DNA of 62,292 nucleotides. Source: Streptococcus caballi DSM 19004 (lineage in GTDB: Bacteria; Bacillota; Bacilli; Lactobacillales; Streptococcaceae). Below the pieces are notes generated by a model. The model did no database searches. It worked only from the letters and a program-made list of their open reading frames with translations, and was not told the origin of the DNA. Made by a program: the position numbers and the translations under genes. Shown piece by piece: positions 7,825-16,882 of the stretch (the first letter of the stretch is position 1; the number at the start of each line of letters is the position of its first letter). The DNA lies in contig NZ_KB904123.1 in NCBI RefSeq assembly GCF_000379985.1, positions 1 through 62,292 on the forward strand, in the 5' to 3' direction.

Positions 7825-10509
7825 TTAGTTTTCTTTGCGTTTCCAAGCTAGACCAAGTGTTCCAATGAGGGCTAGTCCTGTGAGAGTGAAGGCAATAGAT
7901 CTATCTTCACCTGTAACGGGAAGTTGTGTTTTGTAGCTTGCTGCTGTATCACGATGGTTAGTAACCTTTTGAGTGACTGATTTGGTAATAGTCGCATTGT
8001 AAGCAGTTTGAATTTGCTTAGCTGTAGGCATTTGTGATGCAGCAGTTGGTTTACTAGCTTGAACAGCTTTGATAGGTTGTTTAGTTGGTTTCTCTGGTTC
8101 AACAAGTTTACTGATATCAAGCGTAGGTTTTTCTTCTTCGGTAGGAGCATCTTTCGGAATAGCAACGATAGTACCATCTGGGAGTGTTGAGATAATGCTA
8201 GTCTTTGCTTTTTCTTCCAAATCTTTGGCCTTGTTATAGTCAGCTAATATCTTGTCATAAGATGTTTTAGCACTCGTGTAGGCTGCTTGTGCGTCAGCTT
8301 GTTTGGCTTTAAGGTCAGCCAAGCTTGCTTCCTCAGTCGCGAGGTTTTCTTTGGCTGTAGCCAATGTGGCTTGCGCTTGGTCATAAGCTGTTTGAGCTGT
8401 CGCTAGCTTGTCCTTAACTGTGAGGAGAGCTTTATATGCCGCTTCGGCATCAATGAGCTTAGCCTGAGCCGTTTGTAAGTCTTGATTAGCCTTGTCACCG
8501 TTTTCCTTAGCTTGCGCAAGTTGCGTGTTAAGGTCGGCTAGGCTTTGTTTAGCATCACTAACAGCTTTTTGCGCCACTTTTTGGTCTCCTTGAGCGGATG
8601 CCAATGTTTCAGCTGTAGCTTTTGCTTTCGTCGTAGCAGTTGTTACAGCACTTTGAGCGTCCTCAACAGCCTTAGTTGCCGCATTTAATGTTTCTTTAGC
8701 TGTCGCCAGTTCTTTATTGAGGTCATCCGGACTAATGAGTTGTGCTTTTAAGTCACTGAGTTTTTGTGCTTGACTATCATAATTAGCTTGAGCAGCAGTT
8801 ACATTGTTTTCAGCGTTTCTTGTAATGTCCTTTACTTTATTTACGAGCGCATTTTTTTCATTGGTCAATGAAGTAGCTTGTTTTTCAAATTGAGTAATTT
8901 GATTTTGTAAGTCAGTAACAACACTTGTATCTGGAATCTTGATTTCAGTAGTGTTGAAAGTTGATGTCTCAGAAGTAGCTTCGCTTTCTGGAATGGTGAA
9001 GAGTCTGACATAGTAGTTTTGGTCATCACTAGATACGGACACTGCTAAGTAGCCATTTACATCAGTGATGTTTTTGAAGTTATCAGGATCTTTTAAGTAT
9101 TGATCAACTAAGTCATAGGCAGCATATCGAATCTTGTTTAGGCTTGTATCATCATAGCTGTATTTAGTCTCACTTCGTGAATAACCGTTGATAGTGATAG
9201 TGCTAATTGACCGACCAGTTATATTTCGATTGTCCTTGGTGCCGTAGTTACTAATTTTTGAATTATCTAAACCTTGCTTTTTAGCCGCTAGTCGTTTAGC
9301 ATTGAGTTCTTTAAAAACATAATTGCTATCTTGGAAATTAGCGGTATAATCACTTGCAAAATCTAAACTACCTTCAGCAAGTCTCACTTTGGATTTACCT
9401 AATTGATTTAAAATACTGTTGATTAAGCTAGCAACATAAACATTTAGGTTTTTACTGTCTTCGCGGTTAATATCAGCAGGATCGTTATAACCTCGATCAT
9501 ATTGACTAACTGATTGGTACGTATTTGAAGCGTTAGTTAAATCTTCGAGAGCTTTATTCCAATCAGTGCTCTTGCCATTGACGTAGTCAACGTAACTTTG
9601 AGGTAAAGTGTAAGTTCCTAGACCAGAGAGCTGGCTTTGAGCAGTTTCCTGTTTTTGTTTAAGGCTAGTAATGCTGTTATTAACAGATGCAATGTCATTC
9701 TCTTTAGCTGTAATCTCTGCTTGCAGTTCATTGGCCTGTGCGATAGCTTCAGACTTATTAGCATTTGCTTGCTTGAGTTCATCGTTAGCCTTTGCCAGTA
9801 CTGTTTCTTGTGCTTGGATATTCTCAGCAGTCTTTTGGTTTTTGGCTGGAATTTCAGCAATTTCTGTTTCGATAGATGAAACGCTATCTTGAGCTTTTTC
9901 TTCCTGCGCTTTAGCATCAGTCAATGCAGCTTCAGCCTTTGAAAGAGCTTCTTGAGCACTCACATTGGCAGTAGCGGCTTGACTGACAGCATCATTGGCC
10001 TTGTCCTGTTTAGCTTGTGCTTGCGCGGCTACGGCGGTTTGGCTGTCTACGGCTGCTTGTATAGCGCTTTGTGTAGTTGATGTAGTAGCTACTTCTGATG
10101 TTGCGGTAGCCACTTCTGTTTGCGCTGTGGTGATGGCTTGGCTAGCGGCAGCGATATTTTCTGATGTTGCCTCTTTAGCCGCTTCGCTAGTAGCTGCCAA
10201 GGATGAGTTTGCTGTGTCAGCTGCACTTTCAGCGGTAGCCACTTGTGATTGAGCATCAGCGACAGCTTGTTCTTGTTTAGCGACAGCTTGATTGGTTTGT
10301 GTCACATTAGCCTGCGCATTAGAAACAGTTGTTTCTTGTTTAGCGACTTGTCTAGCCAGTTCTTGTGCCATTGTTGCAGTGGCATAGCTGGTTTGGTCGG
10401 CGTTTGCTGTCGTGTCAACAGCATCGTCAGCAAATGTGGTGTTAGCAAGACTAACTGCTGCAATGGTAGTTGTTGAAAGGGTGAGTGATTTAATAAGCGT
10501 CTTTTTCAT
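7825..10509 (-). CDS. LPXTG cell-wall-anchored SEC10/PgrA-type surface protein
   Basis: This 894-aa secreted protein has a signal peptide (about 1-27, cut near TTFA-DD). Long Ala/Gln-rich heptad segments (about 40-310) precede a globular centre (about 315-525, with LPQSYVDYVNGKSTDWNKAL). A second coiled-coil stalk follows (about 540-770), then a Pro/Lys linker. The sortase motif LPVTG is at about 863, with a hydrophobic stretch and KRKEN tail. This coil-head-coil order matches the SEC10/PgrA surface exclusion domain family, whose plasmid members limit mating or act as adhesins. I take ATG 10509, which has GGAG at a good distance; an in-frame TTG further up lacks support. It is a single-gene unit with an inverted-repeat promoter region. 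Its actual ligand cannot be read from sequence. Confidence 0.85.
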   Translation of the reverse strand: MKKTLIKSLTLSTTTIAAVSLANTTFADDAVDTTANADQTSYATATMAQELARQVAKQETTVSNAQANVTQTNQAVAKQEQAVADAQSQVATAESAADTANSSLAATSEAAKEATSENIAAASQAITTAQTEVATATSEVATTSTTQSAIQAAVDSQTAVAAQAQAKQDKANDAVSQAATANVSAQEALSKAEAALTDAKAQEEKAQDSVSSIETEIAEIPAKNQKTAENIQAQETVLAKANDELKQANANKSEAIAQANELQAEITAKENDIASVNNSITSLKQKQETAQSQLSGLGTYTLPQSYVDYVNGKSTDWNKALEDLTNASNTYQSVSQYDRGYNDPADINREDSKNLNVYVASLINSILNQLGKSKVRLAEGSLDFASDYTANFQDSNYVFKELNAKRLAAKKQGLDNSKISNYGTKDNRNITGRSISTITINGYSRSETKYSYDDTSLNKIRYAAYDLVDQYLKDPDNFKNITDVNGYLAVSVSSDDQNYYVRLFTIPESEATSETSTFNTTEIKIPDTSVVTDLQNQITQFEKQATSLTNEKNALVNKVKDITRNAENNVTAAQANYDSQAQKLSDLKAQLISPDDLNKELATAKETLNAATKAVEDAQSAVTTATTKAKATAETLASAQGDQKVAQKAVSDAKQSLADLNTQLAQAKENGDKANQDLQTAQAKLIDAEAAYKALLTVKDKLATAQTAYDQAQATLATAKENLATEEASLADLKAKQADAQAAYTSAKTSYDKILADYNKAKDLEEKAKTSIISTLPDGTIVAIPKDAPTEEEKPTLDISKLVEPEKPTKQPIKAVQASKPTAASQMPTAKQIQTAYNATITKSVTQKVTNHRDTAASYKTQLPVTGEDRSIAFTLTGLALIGTLGLAWKRKEN

Positions 10510-10589
10510 GTAAAACTCCTTTTTTGAAATTAGATTATCGTACAACGGAATATTAAATTAATGCCATACCAAAGACCTCCAAAATTTTT

Positions 10590-10616
10590 AAACTCTCTCT
10601 CTTTTCAAGAGAGTTT
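10590..10616. repeat. Hairpin in the surface-protein leader
   Basis: AAACTCTCT and AGAGAGTTT form a perfect 9-bp stem around a 9-nt loop. Its right arm shares bases with the inverted repeat at 10612-10649, so the two structures may exclude each other in RNA. It lies about 80-107 bp upstream of the surface-protein start. Confidence 0.6.
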
Positions 10617-10649
10617 AATGTATAATACTACCATATTATACATTAAACT
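10612..10649. promoter_or_regulatory. Perfect 16-bp inverted repeat upstream of the surface-protein gene
   Basis: The arms at 10612-10627 and 10634-10649 are exact reverse complements, separated by 6 nt. Each arm includes a -10-like TATAAT or its complement. This may be an operator or a symmetric promoter; no known regulator motif is recognised. Confidence 0.55.
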
Positions 10650-10861
10650 ACTTGTCCTTCTGACGCTCTCTTATAGATCATTGAGTTTTGCTGATGTGAC
10701 TTGTTGGTGTAGGAATTTTCTGAAAAATGTTAGTTTTCTCTTGCCATAAGTTTAGGGTCTATGGTATGATTAAACCTCTCTTAATTTTGCCAACGTTTTC
10801 ATTTACTTCGTTTGACTGGGACAGCGTGCTGTTCCTTTATAAGGGAGCCCTTTTTCTTTGG

Positions 10862-11029
10862 TGCAGGAGGCCGATCCCCCAGGGGTTTTTACTCTCACAC
10901 GCATGCAGGAGGCCGATCCCCCAGGGGTTTTTACTCTCGCGCACATGCAGGAGGTCGATCCCCCAAGGGGGTTATCTCTCGCACATTTGCAGGAGGTCAA
11001 ACCCCTGAGGATTTTGTTTCTTGCATGCT
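10862..11029 (+). repeat. Four 42-bp tandem repeats
   Basis: Units start at 10862, 10904, 10946 and 10988, each with TGCAGGAGG. Units 1 and 2 differ only in the last few bases, while units 3 and 4 diverge progressively. There are no spacers, so this is not a CRISPR array. It looks like a minisatellite of unknown role. Confidence 0.85.
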
Positions 11030-11145
11030 TGCTTTGAGCACTTCCCTTTGAAAAGCTGCTCTAAGGCTGGCTACTAGGGTATCAGCTCTGCTATTTCCCA
11101 TCAAAAAAAGAAAGAGAGGGTGCGGCAAGGCGAGGAGAGAAAGAA

Positions 11146-11940
11146 ATGATAAAAGACTGGAGATTTGCCATGGAAAAAGACAAATACAGCCTAACGGTTT
11201 TAAATACCAAGAACCTTCCCCTTGTGGATGCGGCACAGTTGTTGCAGCGCTTTGTCACACAGGTGGATGAGGAGCAGTTGACCCTTGGCGGTGACGAGGT
11301 TATTGAAACCTTGATGTCCGCTATTCGCACCCAGCTTCCCCTCTTTCAAAATAGCCTCAATAAGGTCAAGGGGAGTAGCGAGACCAGCACATTGCTTGAT
11401 TTGGATAGGGAGCGCGACCAAGATTTGCAGGTGCTCTTTGATGCGATTAGCCTGCATCGCTATACCAAAGACCTCAATAAGAAAGCGGCCTATGACTATC
11501 TGCGTCGCTTATTTGCCTCTTATAAGGGGATCAAGCGTGCTGACTACGAACGTGAGTCCGCTCTGCTGACAGGTCTGTTGAAAACTCTGGCTCAAGGAGA
11601 GGCAAAAGAAGCCGTTGAAGCCCTGAACATCAAGCATTATGTGACGGCTTTGGAAAATAGCCAAGCTGCTTTTGAAGAGATCTTTAGCAAGCGAGCAAGA
11701 GTAGAAAGCAAGAAAGTCACCATTGATAGCAGGCAGCTGCGCGACGATCTCTTGAAGTCCTATCGTAAGCTTGGGCTTTATCTAGAATTGCGTGCCGATG
11801 TCATCAAAGACCCAGTTGCCCAAAATTTATTGGTCGCTTATAATTCAGGCCGCAAATACTTGGCTGATAAGCTGGCACGCCAAACGATCAAGAAAAAAAC
11901 AAAACCATCTGATGATGAAGCAGACGATAAAGAACAGTAA
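11146..11940 (+). CDS. DUF6261-like family protein
   Basis: This 264-aa soluble protein is rich in Lys, Leu and Glu and predicted mostly helical, with no signal peptide or membrane segment. The arrangement resembles the DUF6261 family, whose function is unknown. The C-terminus is highly charged (KKKTKPSDDEADDKEQ). The ATG at 11146 follows GAGGAG; a second ATG at 11170 is possible. It stands alone between the tandem repeats and the copper operon. Confidence 0.55.
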   Translation: MIKDWRFAMEKDKYSLTVLNTKNLPLVDAAQLLQRFVTQVDEEQLTLGGDEVIETLMSAIRTQLPLFQNSLNKVKGSSETSTLLDLDRERDQDLQVLFDAISLHRYTKDLNKKAAYDYLRRLFASYKGIKRADYERESALLTGLLKTLAQGEAKEAVEALNIKHYVTALENSQAAFEEIFSKRARVESKKVTIDSRQLRDDLLKSYRKLGLYLELRADVIKDPVAQNLLVAYNSGRKYLADKLARQTIKKKTKPSDDEADDKEQ

Positions 11941-12067
11941 GAAGCAGACAGGTCGTTTTAACTGACCTCTAGCTGACTTTCCTGACAGGAGCAGGGGCTA
12001 GTGATGGCTAGCTGGTCTTGCTCTGAAAAGACTTCTTTTAGCCGATAAAGCGTCATCTGTCTGTCAG

Positions 12068-12101
12068 AAAAACTCACCTTCACGAACTAAGGTGAGTTTT
12101 T
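12068..12101 (+). terminator. Intrinsic terminator before the copper operon
   Basis: A 13-bp perfect stem (AAAAACTCACCTT / AAGGTGAGTTTTT) with an 8-nt loop overlaps the start of the copY promoter region. Confidence 0.85.
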
Positions 12102-12105
12102 ATTG

Positions 12106-12149
12106 TTGACAAATGTAGACGATGGGGTTATAATAAATCTACAAATGTA
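12106..12149 (+). promoter_or_regulatory. copYAZ promoter with two cop boxes
   Basis: TTGACA (12106-12111) and TATAAT (12129-12134) are 17 bp apart. GACAAATGTA (12108-12117) overlaps the -35 box and TACAAATGTA (12140-12149) lies just after the -10 box. Both match the CopY operator KACANNTGTA and are 32 bp apart, about three helical turns. Confidence 0.93.
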
Positions 12150-12167
12150 GACGAAAGGAGTGCTGAT

Positions 12168-12605
12168 ATGACCATTTCCAATAGTGAATGGGAAATCATG
12201 CGGGTGGTGTGGACTAAAAGCCAGACCACTAGCAGCGAGATTCTAGCGGTCCTCAGTCAAAAGACAGACTGGACAGCCTCAACAATCAAAACCCTGCTCA
12301 AACGCTTGGTGGATAAGGGTTATCTGACCACGACTAGGCGCGGTAAATCCTTTATTTACAGTGAGCTCATGTCAGAAGAAGATGCCCAGAATGCGCAGGC
12401 TGATGAGCTTTTTGATAAATTCTGCCAGCGCAAGCATGGGGCTATCATCAGGCATTTGGTGGACAAAACGCCCATGACCCTAGATGATATAGACCAGCTG
12501 CAAGCTCTGCTATTAGCCAAAAAAGCCAGCGCCGTGGAAGAGGTAGCTTGTAATTGTGTACCAGGACAGTGCCGCTGTCATGAGCATGTGGAGGTGAGAG
12601 AATGA
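12168..12605 (+). CDS. copY: Copper-responsive repressor CopY
   Basis: CopY is a BlaI/CopY-family winged-helix repressor that holds zinc and leaves the operator when Cu(I) replaces it. The 145-aa protein has the winged helix at about 1-70. Its C-terminal CxC-x4-CxC cluster has Cys 128, 130, 135 and 137, the metal-binding signature of true CopY. The operators lie in its own promoter, so it represses itself and copA/copZ. Its stop overlaps the copA start (ATGA). Confidence 0.95.
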   Translation: MTISNSEWEIMRVVWTKSQTTSSEILAVLSQKTDWTASTIKTLLKRLVDKGYLTTTRRGKSFIYSELMSEEDAQNAQADELFDKFCQRKHGAIIRHLVDKTPMTLDDIDQLQALLLAKKASAVEEVACNCVPGQCRCHEHVEVRE

Positions 12606-14836
12606 AGGAAGAAACGTTTGTGATTGAGGGCATGACCTGTGCGTCCTGTGCTCTCACAGTAGAAAATGCGGTGAAGAAGATACCCAATGTCCAGTCGGCC
12701 GTGGTCAACTTGACGACTGAGAAGATGACGGTGGACTACGATCCAGCCAAGATTTCTGAGGCAGAGATTGAAAAAGCTGTCGCTGATGCGGGTTATGGTG
12801 CTAGCGTCTTTGACCCCGCTACTGCTAAATCTCAGGCAGAGCGCCAAGACGAGGCCACCCATAATATGTGGCACAAGTTTCTCTGGTCAGCCGTCTTTGC
12901 GGTGCCCCTGCTTTACCTGTCTATGGGCAGCATGATGGGGGCTTGGGTGCCAGATCTGCTTAACATGTCTACCCACCCTATGACCTATGCCTTAGTGCAG
13001 TTGCTCTTGACCCTGCCTGTCATGTATTTTGGCCGTCGTTTCTATGTCAATGGCTTTCGCACTCTCTTCAAGGGCCATCCTAATATGGACTCGCTTGTAG
13101 CCTTGGCTACTTCGGCCGCCTTTCTTTACAGTCTTTATGGCATCTATCACATCGCTTTGGGGCATGGCCATCACGCGCATGAGCTTTACTTTGAGTCGGT
13201 CGCCGTTATCCTGACCCTCATCACGCTGGGCAAGTATTTTGAAACCCTGTCAAAAGGTCGCACGTCAGATGCTATCCAAAAGCTCATGAAGCTGTCCGCC
13301 AAGGAAGCGACTGTCATCCGAGATGGTGTGGAAATGGCCGTGCCTATCGAAGATGTGGTTATCGGTGATGTGATGATCGTGAAACCTGGTGAAAAGATTC
13401 CTGTGGACGGTGTCGTTGTTTCCGGTCATTCGGCTATTGACGAGTCCATGTTGACAGGGGAATCTATTCCTGTGGAAAAGACCATAGACGACAAGGTTTA
13501 CGGTGCTTCCATAAATGGACAAGGTTCACTCACCCTGCGTGCCGAAAAAGTCGGCGATGAGACCCTCTTGGCTCAAATCATCAAGCTGGTAGAAGACGCT
13601 CAACAAACCAAGGCGCCTATCGCCAAGATTGCAGACAAGGTGGCTGCGGTCTTCGTACCTGTGGTCATAGCCATTGCCCTTGTTTCTGGCCTCTTCTGGT
13701 ACTTTGTCATGGGAAAAGATTTTGTCTTTGCCATGACCGTCGCCATTGCTGTGCTCGTTATCGCCTGCCCTTGTGCTCTGGGTCTGGCTACTCCAACGGC
13801 TATCATGGTCGGAACTGGCCGTGCTGCTGAAAACGGTATTCTCTACAAACGCGGTGACACGCTAGAAAATGCTCACCACATTGATACCATTGTCTTTGAC
13901 AAAACTGGAACTATTACCCAAGGCAAACCTGAAGTTGTTGATGTCTTTACTTATGCGGGGGATGCTGGGGAACTTTTGGCTCGGGTAGCCTCTGTTGAAA
14001 AACTGTCTGAACATCCTCTTAGTCAGGCTATTGTGGAAAAAGCTGCCGCAGACGGCCTTGATTTGCAGGTAGTGACCAACTTCACCTCGCTAACAGGACG
14101 AGGCTTACAAGCTGACCTAGCTGGGCAAACCCTCTATATCGGTAACCGCAAGCTCATGCAAGACCAAAAGGTTGACCTAAGCGCAGCTGAATCAGCGGTG
14201 CTGGCAGCGACAGAAAAAGGACAGACGCCGATTTTCGTCTCGGCTAATGCGCAACTACTTGGCTTCATCGCTGTAGCTGATACCGTCAAAGAAGATAGCA
14301 AAGCTACCGTTGCTAGACTGCAAGAGAGAGACATTGACGTGGTCATGCTGACAGGGGACAATGCTAAGACTGCGCAAGCTATTGCCAAACAAGTTGGCAT
14401 TAAAACCGTCATAAGCGAAGTCTTGCCAGACCAAAAATCGCAAGCCATCCAAAACCTGCAAAGTAAGGGCAAGATGGTTGCCATGGTCGGTGATGGCATC
14501 AACGATGCGCCCGCTTTAGCAACGGCTGATATCGGTATTGCTGTTGGTACAGGGACGGATATCGCTATTGAGTCGGCTGACATCATTCTCATGAAGCCTG
14601 AATTGTCCGACATCATCAAGAGCCTAGCTCTTAGCCGCCTGACCATCAAGGTCATTAAGGAAAACCTCTTCTGGGCTTTTATTTACAATATCTTGGCTAT
14701 CCCAGTTGCTATGGGTGTCCTCTATCTATTCGGCGGTCCTCTGCTCAATCCAATGATTGCCGGTCTGGCCATGAGCTTCAGTTCAGTCTCCGTTGTCCTC
14801 AACGCACTGAGATTGAAATACATCAAGCTGAACTAG
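12602..14836 (+). CDS. copA: Copper-exporting P1B-type ATPase CopA
   Basis: This membrane pump exports Cu(I) with ATP. The 744-aa protein has one N-terminal HMA domain with GMTCASC (10-16), then eight predicted membrane helices. The actuator TGES is at 285-288, the CPC metal site at 389-391 and the phosphorylated DKTGT at 433-437; SEHPL and GDGIND follow. The N-terminus has a single metal-binding domain. It is translationally coupled to copY and followed by copZ after 80 bp. Confidence 0.97.
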   Translation: MKEETFVIEGMTCASCALTVENAVKKIPNVQSAVVNLTTEKMTVDYDPAKISEAEIEKAVADAGYGASVFDPATAKSQAERQDEATHNMWHKFLWSAVFAVPLLYLSMGSMMGAWVPDLLNMSTHPMTYALVQLLLTLPVMYFGRRFYVNGFRTLFKGHPNMDSLVALATSAAFLYSLYGIYHIALGHGHHAHELYFESVAVILTLITLGKYFETLSKGRTSDAIQKLMKLSAKEATVIRDGVEMAVPIEDVVIGDVMIVKPGEKIPVDGVVVSGHSAIDESMLTGESIPVEKTIDDKVYGASINGQGSLTLRAEKVGDETLLAQIIKLVEDAQQTKAPIAKIADKVAAVFVPVVIAIALVSGLFWYFVMGKDFVFAMTVAIAVLVIACPCALGLATPTAIMVGTGRAAENGILYKRGDTLENAHHIDTIVFDKTGTITQGKPEVVDVFTYAGDAGELLARVASVEKLSEHPLSQAIVEKAAADGLDLQVVTNFTSLTGRGLQADLAGQTLYIGNRKLMQDQKVDLSAAESAVLAATEKGQTPIFVSANAQLLGFIAVADTVKEDSKATVARLQERDIDVVMLTGDNAKTAQAIAKQVGIKTVISEVLPDQKSQAIQNLQSKGKMVAMVGDGINDAPALATADIGIAVGTGTDIAIESADIILMKPELSDIIKSLALSRLTIKVIKENLFWAFIYNILAIPVAMGVLYLFGGPLLNPMIAGLAMSFSSVSVVLNALRLKYIKLN

Positions 14837-14916
14837 TGGCTTACTGATCCCAGAAAGAAAATCCCCTACTGGGTTAAAATCAAAAACACGTTTTTAAATA
14901 GCAAAGGAGTTTTAAA

Positions 14917-15120
14917 ATGGAAAAAACATACGGAGTTATTGGCATGAAATGTGACGGTTGTGCCAAGACCGTTACTGAAAAATTATCCGCTGTCAAAGGT
15001 GTGGAAAAAGTTGTGGTTGACTTGGACAAAAAACAAGCAACCGTCACTGGGAAACCTTGGACCTTGTCCCTTAAACGTGCCTTGAAGGGCACTAAATTTG
15101 CCCTCGGCAAAGAAATTTAA
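14917..15120 (+). CDS. copZ: Copper chaperone CopZ
   Basis: This 67-aa HMA-fold protein carries MKCDGC near 10-15 (family MxCxxC). It binds Cu(I) and delivers it to CopY or CopA. The C-terminal part differs from the usual HMA fold but follows the KRALKGTKF pattern of streptococcal CopZ. A good AAAGGAG precedes the start. It is the last gene of the operon, followed directly by a terminator. Confidence 0.93.
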   Translation: MEKTYGVIGMKCDGCAKTVTEKLSAVKGVEKVVVDLDKKQATVTGKPWTLSLKRALKGTKFALGKEI

Positions 15121-15146
15121 AAAAGGTGGCGCAAGCCCCTTTTTTT
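15119..15146 (+). terminator. Terminator of copYAZ
   Basis: AAAAAAGG and CCTTTTTT pair, with an inner GGC/GCC, a one-base bulge and a GCAA loop. The hairpin starts within the copZ stop codon. Confidence 0.8.
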
Positions 15147-15228
15147 CTATGATAAAAATGATACACTAGAGAAGTATGATAGTAGTCTTGGGTAAGGTAA
15201 GATAATGATAGATGTTTGATAGATTTTA

Positions 15229-15762
15229 ATGATAATTGGAACTATCGCTTTTGTCCTCTCAGGATCTTTTGTTGCTATGAGTGAAGATTTTGGCATCCTG
15301 AGGATGTTCATCTTGGACTTTGTGACGGCCTTCGGTGGGGGAGTTATTCGTAATCTTCTCATCGGTCTGCTTATTAGTGCCCTCTGGAGCTAAGGTTCAG
15401 ATTCCTATTTTGCCTTGGGGACTTGCTCATTTGCTGTTTCCAAACAGCATTGCCAAGGGGTGGATGAAGGCGGAGGTACTGGTCTTTCGGTCGTTAGCAT
15501 TCAAGGTGCCTTGCAGGCAATCACATTAGGGCAATCTTTAAGTGCAGTGATTGTGGCAGCAGTCTTGACGGGAGCTGTTGGAGGTGTGGTTCGTGATGTC
15601 TTGGCTGGACGCAAACATGGTGTTCTCCGCAGTGAAGTCTATGCTGGCTGGTCTATTTTAGATTAGCATGGCACGCTGGATTATTATATACTAGTTGTCC
15701 TCTTGACCAGCCTGCGCATGATTGGCCGCTGGCGTCAAAGGTACTTACCCAAAATCAAATGA
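15229..15762 (+). pseudogene. Disrupted TRIC-type (UPF0126/YadS) membrane channel gene
   Basis: The first frame from ATG 15229 encodes a typical TRIC start (IIGTIAFVLSG, then TAFGGGVIRNLLIG) and stops at TAA near 15392. A later frame (about 15480-15665) encodes SLSAVIVAAVLTGAVGGV followed by RDVLAGRK, the second half of the same family. It ends at TAG 15664-15666, and a short further piece runs to 15762. At least one frameshift and two stops break the gene, and middle segments are eroded. Intact relatives are about 200-aa membrane proteins, probably cation channels. Confidence 0.85.
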
Positions 15763-15775
15763 AAGGTAGAAGAAA

Positions 15776-16585
15776 ATGATCAAACTAATTGCAATTGATA
15801 TGGATGGCACCCTGCTCAACTCTAAAAAGGAAATTCCTACGGAGAATATTGAGGCCATCCAAAAAGCGGCAGCAGCGGGTGTTAAAATTGTCCTCTGTAC
15901 TGGCCGGCCAAAATCAGGTATCGTGCCGTACTTTAACCAGCTTGGCTTGACTGAGGAAGAATATATTATTATGAACAATGGCTGTACCATTTACAATACC
16001 AAAAATTGGGAGTTGATTGACTACGCTCAAGTATCTCATCAAGAATTAGACATCCTCTATGCGGCTACTCAAAATCATCCAGAGGTCTGCCTGACTTTGA
16101 CAGGTGAGAAGACTTATTTTGCGGTTGGTGACCGTGTGCCAGACCTTGTCCAGTACGATGCAGGTTTGGTCTTTGCTAGGGCCAAGGCTATCTCTTTTGA
16201 AAAACTAAAGGCAAATGATGAGATTATCTTCCAAGCTATGTATATGGCTGAAAAACCTTTACTTGATCCTTTTCAAGCTGAAAAAGAAGCAGAGCTGGCA
16301 GAGGATTTTTCTGTGGTGCGTAGCCAACCTTATATCTTTGAGGCTATGCCTAAAGGATTTACTAAAGCAACTGGTCTCAAGATTCTGGCTGACCAGCTAG
16401 GCTATTCTTCCGAGCAAGTCATGGCGTTAGGTGATGCAGCCAATGATCTTGAGATGCTAGAATTTGCCAGCCACAGCGTTGCCATGGGCAATGCCAGCGA
16501 TGATATTAAGAAACATTGCCGCTATGTAACTAACAGCAATGATGAAGCAGGTGTCGCACAAGCTATCTACGATTATGTACTGTAG
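15776..16585 (+). CDS. Cof-type HAD-superfamily phosphatase (YidA-like)
   Basis: This 269-aa cytoplasmic phosphatase has the nucleophile motif DMDGTLLNS (8-16), the Ser/Thr motif near CTGRP and the C-terminal GDAANDLEM near 219 that binds Mg2+. The C2 cap fits the Cof/YidA group, which act on sugar phosphates or cofactors such as PLP or FMN; the substrate is not certain. AAAGGTAGAAGAAA before the ATG provides a weak ribosome site. It starts 13 bp after the end of the channel relic. Confidence 0.9.
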   Translation: MIKLIAIDMDGTLLNSKKEIPTENIEAIQKAAAAGVKIVLCTGRPKSGIVPYFNQLGLTEEEYIIMNNGCTIYNTKNWELIDYAQVSHQELDILYAATQNHPEVCLTLTGEKTYFAVGDRVPDLVQYDAGLVFARAKAISFEKLKANDEIIFQAMYMAEKPLLDPFQAEKEAELAEDFSVVRSQPYIFEAMPKGFTKATGLKILADQLGYSSEQVMALGDAANDLEMLEFASHSVAMGNASDDIKKHCRYVTNSNDEAGVAQAIYDYVL

Positions 16586-16727
16586 AGGAAAAATCTATAA
16601 AGTTACTCCTAGTTTTAAATCTCAGGTACACTATGATTTTGAGCTAAATGTGTTTTAAAATCTGTTTGAAAAGCCCAAATTGAGTGATCTGGCGGATTTT
16701 AAATAAAGATTTTTCGCTGTGATAAAG

Positions 16728-16758
16728 AAGCCTAAAACCACATGTGGTTTTAGGCTTT
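16728..16758. terminator. Strong hairpin terminator
   Basis: A 30-bp nearly gapless palindrome (AAGCCTAAAACCACA then its complement) ends in TTT. It serves the HAD gene and perhaps also the opposite strand. Confidence 0.7.
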
Positions 16759-16847
16759 CAGAACTCATTTATTAGGAATGAAAATTTGACGGAAGTCATT
16801 ACCGTCTGCCATCCCCTAAAGACGGTCTAAATTTTTGTTTACAAGCT

Positions 16848-16872
16848 AAGGCTAGGAAATCTTCCTAGCCTT
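16848..16872. terminator. Hairpin at the end of the TetR gene
   Basis: AAGGCTAGGAA and TTCCTAGCCTT form a perfect 11-bp stem with a 3-nt loop, 11 bp beyond the TetR stop on the minus strand. Confidence 0.6.
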
Positions 16873-16882
16873 GATTTTATAG

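Larger units (their letters stand above)
10510..11145. other. Intergenic region with inverted repeats and a tandem repeat
   Basis: These 636 bp hold a hairpin (10590-10616), a 38-bp inverted repeat (10612-10649) and four 42-bp tandem repeats (10862-11029). A shorter inverted repeat (GGGACAGC / GCTGTTCC) lies near 10820. Because 42 is divisible by three, open frames run across the repeats on both strands, but none has a convincing start or family match. I regard the region as non-coding. Confidence 0.55.
16586..16882. other. Intergenic region with terminators
   Basis: These 297 bp between convergent genes carry no ORF of interest. They contain a perfect hairpin at 16728-16758, a second hairpin (ACCGTCT / AGACGGT) at 16801-16826 and a third at 16848-16872. 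Confidence 0.6.

Noticed and set aside
9618..10476. Plus-strand frames opposite the LPXTG surface-protein gene
   Set aside because: They are antisense shadows of Ala/Gln-rich codons, with no ribosome sites.
10862..11029. Possible CRISPR array
   Set aside because: The units are directly abutting 42-bp copies without spacers, and no cas genes are present.
10727..11051. Open frames across the 42-bp repeats on both strands, giving 14-residue periodic peptides
   Set aside because: The period divisible by three with no stop explains them. Starts are weak and three frames are equally open.
13600..14655. Minus-strand frames up to 173 aa inside copA
   Set aside because: They are antisense shadows of a strongly supported P-type ATPase gene.
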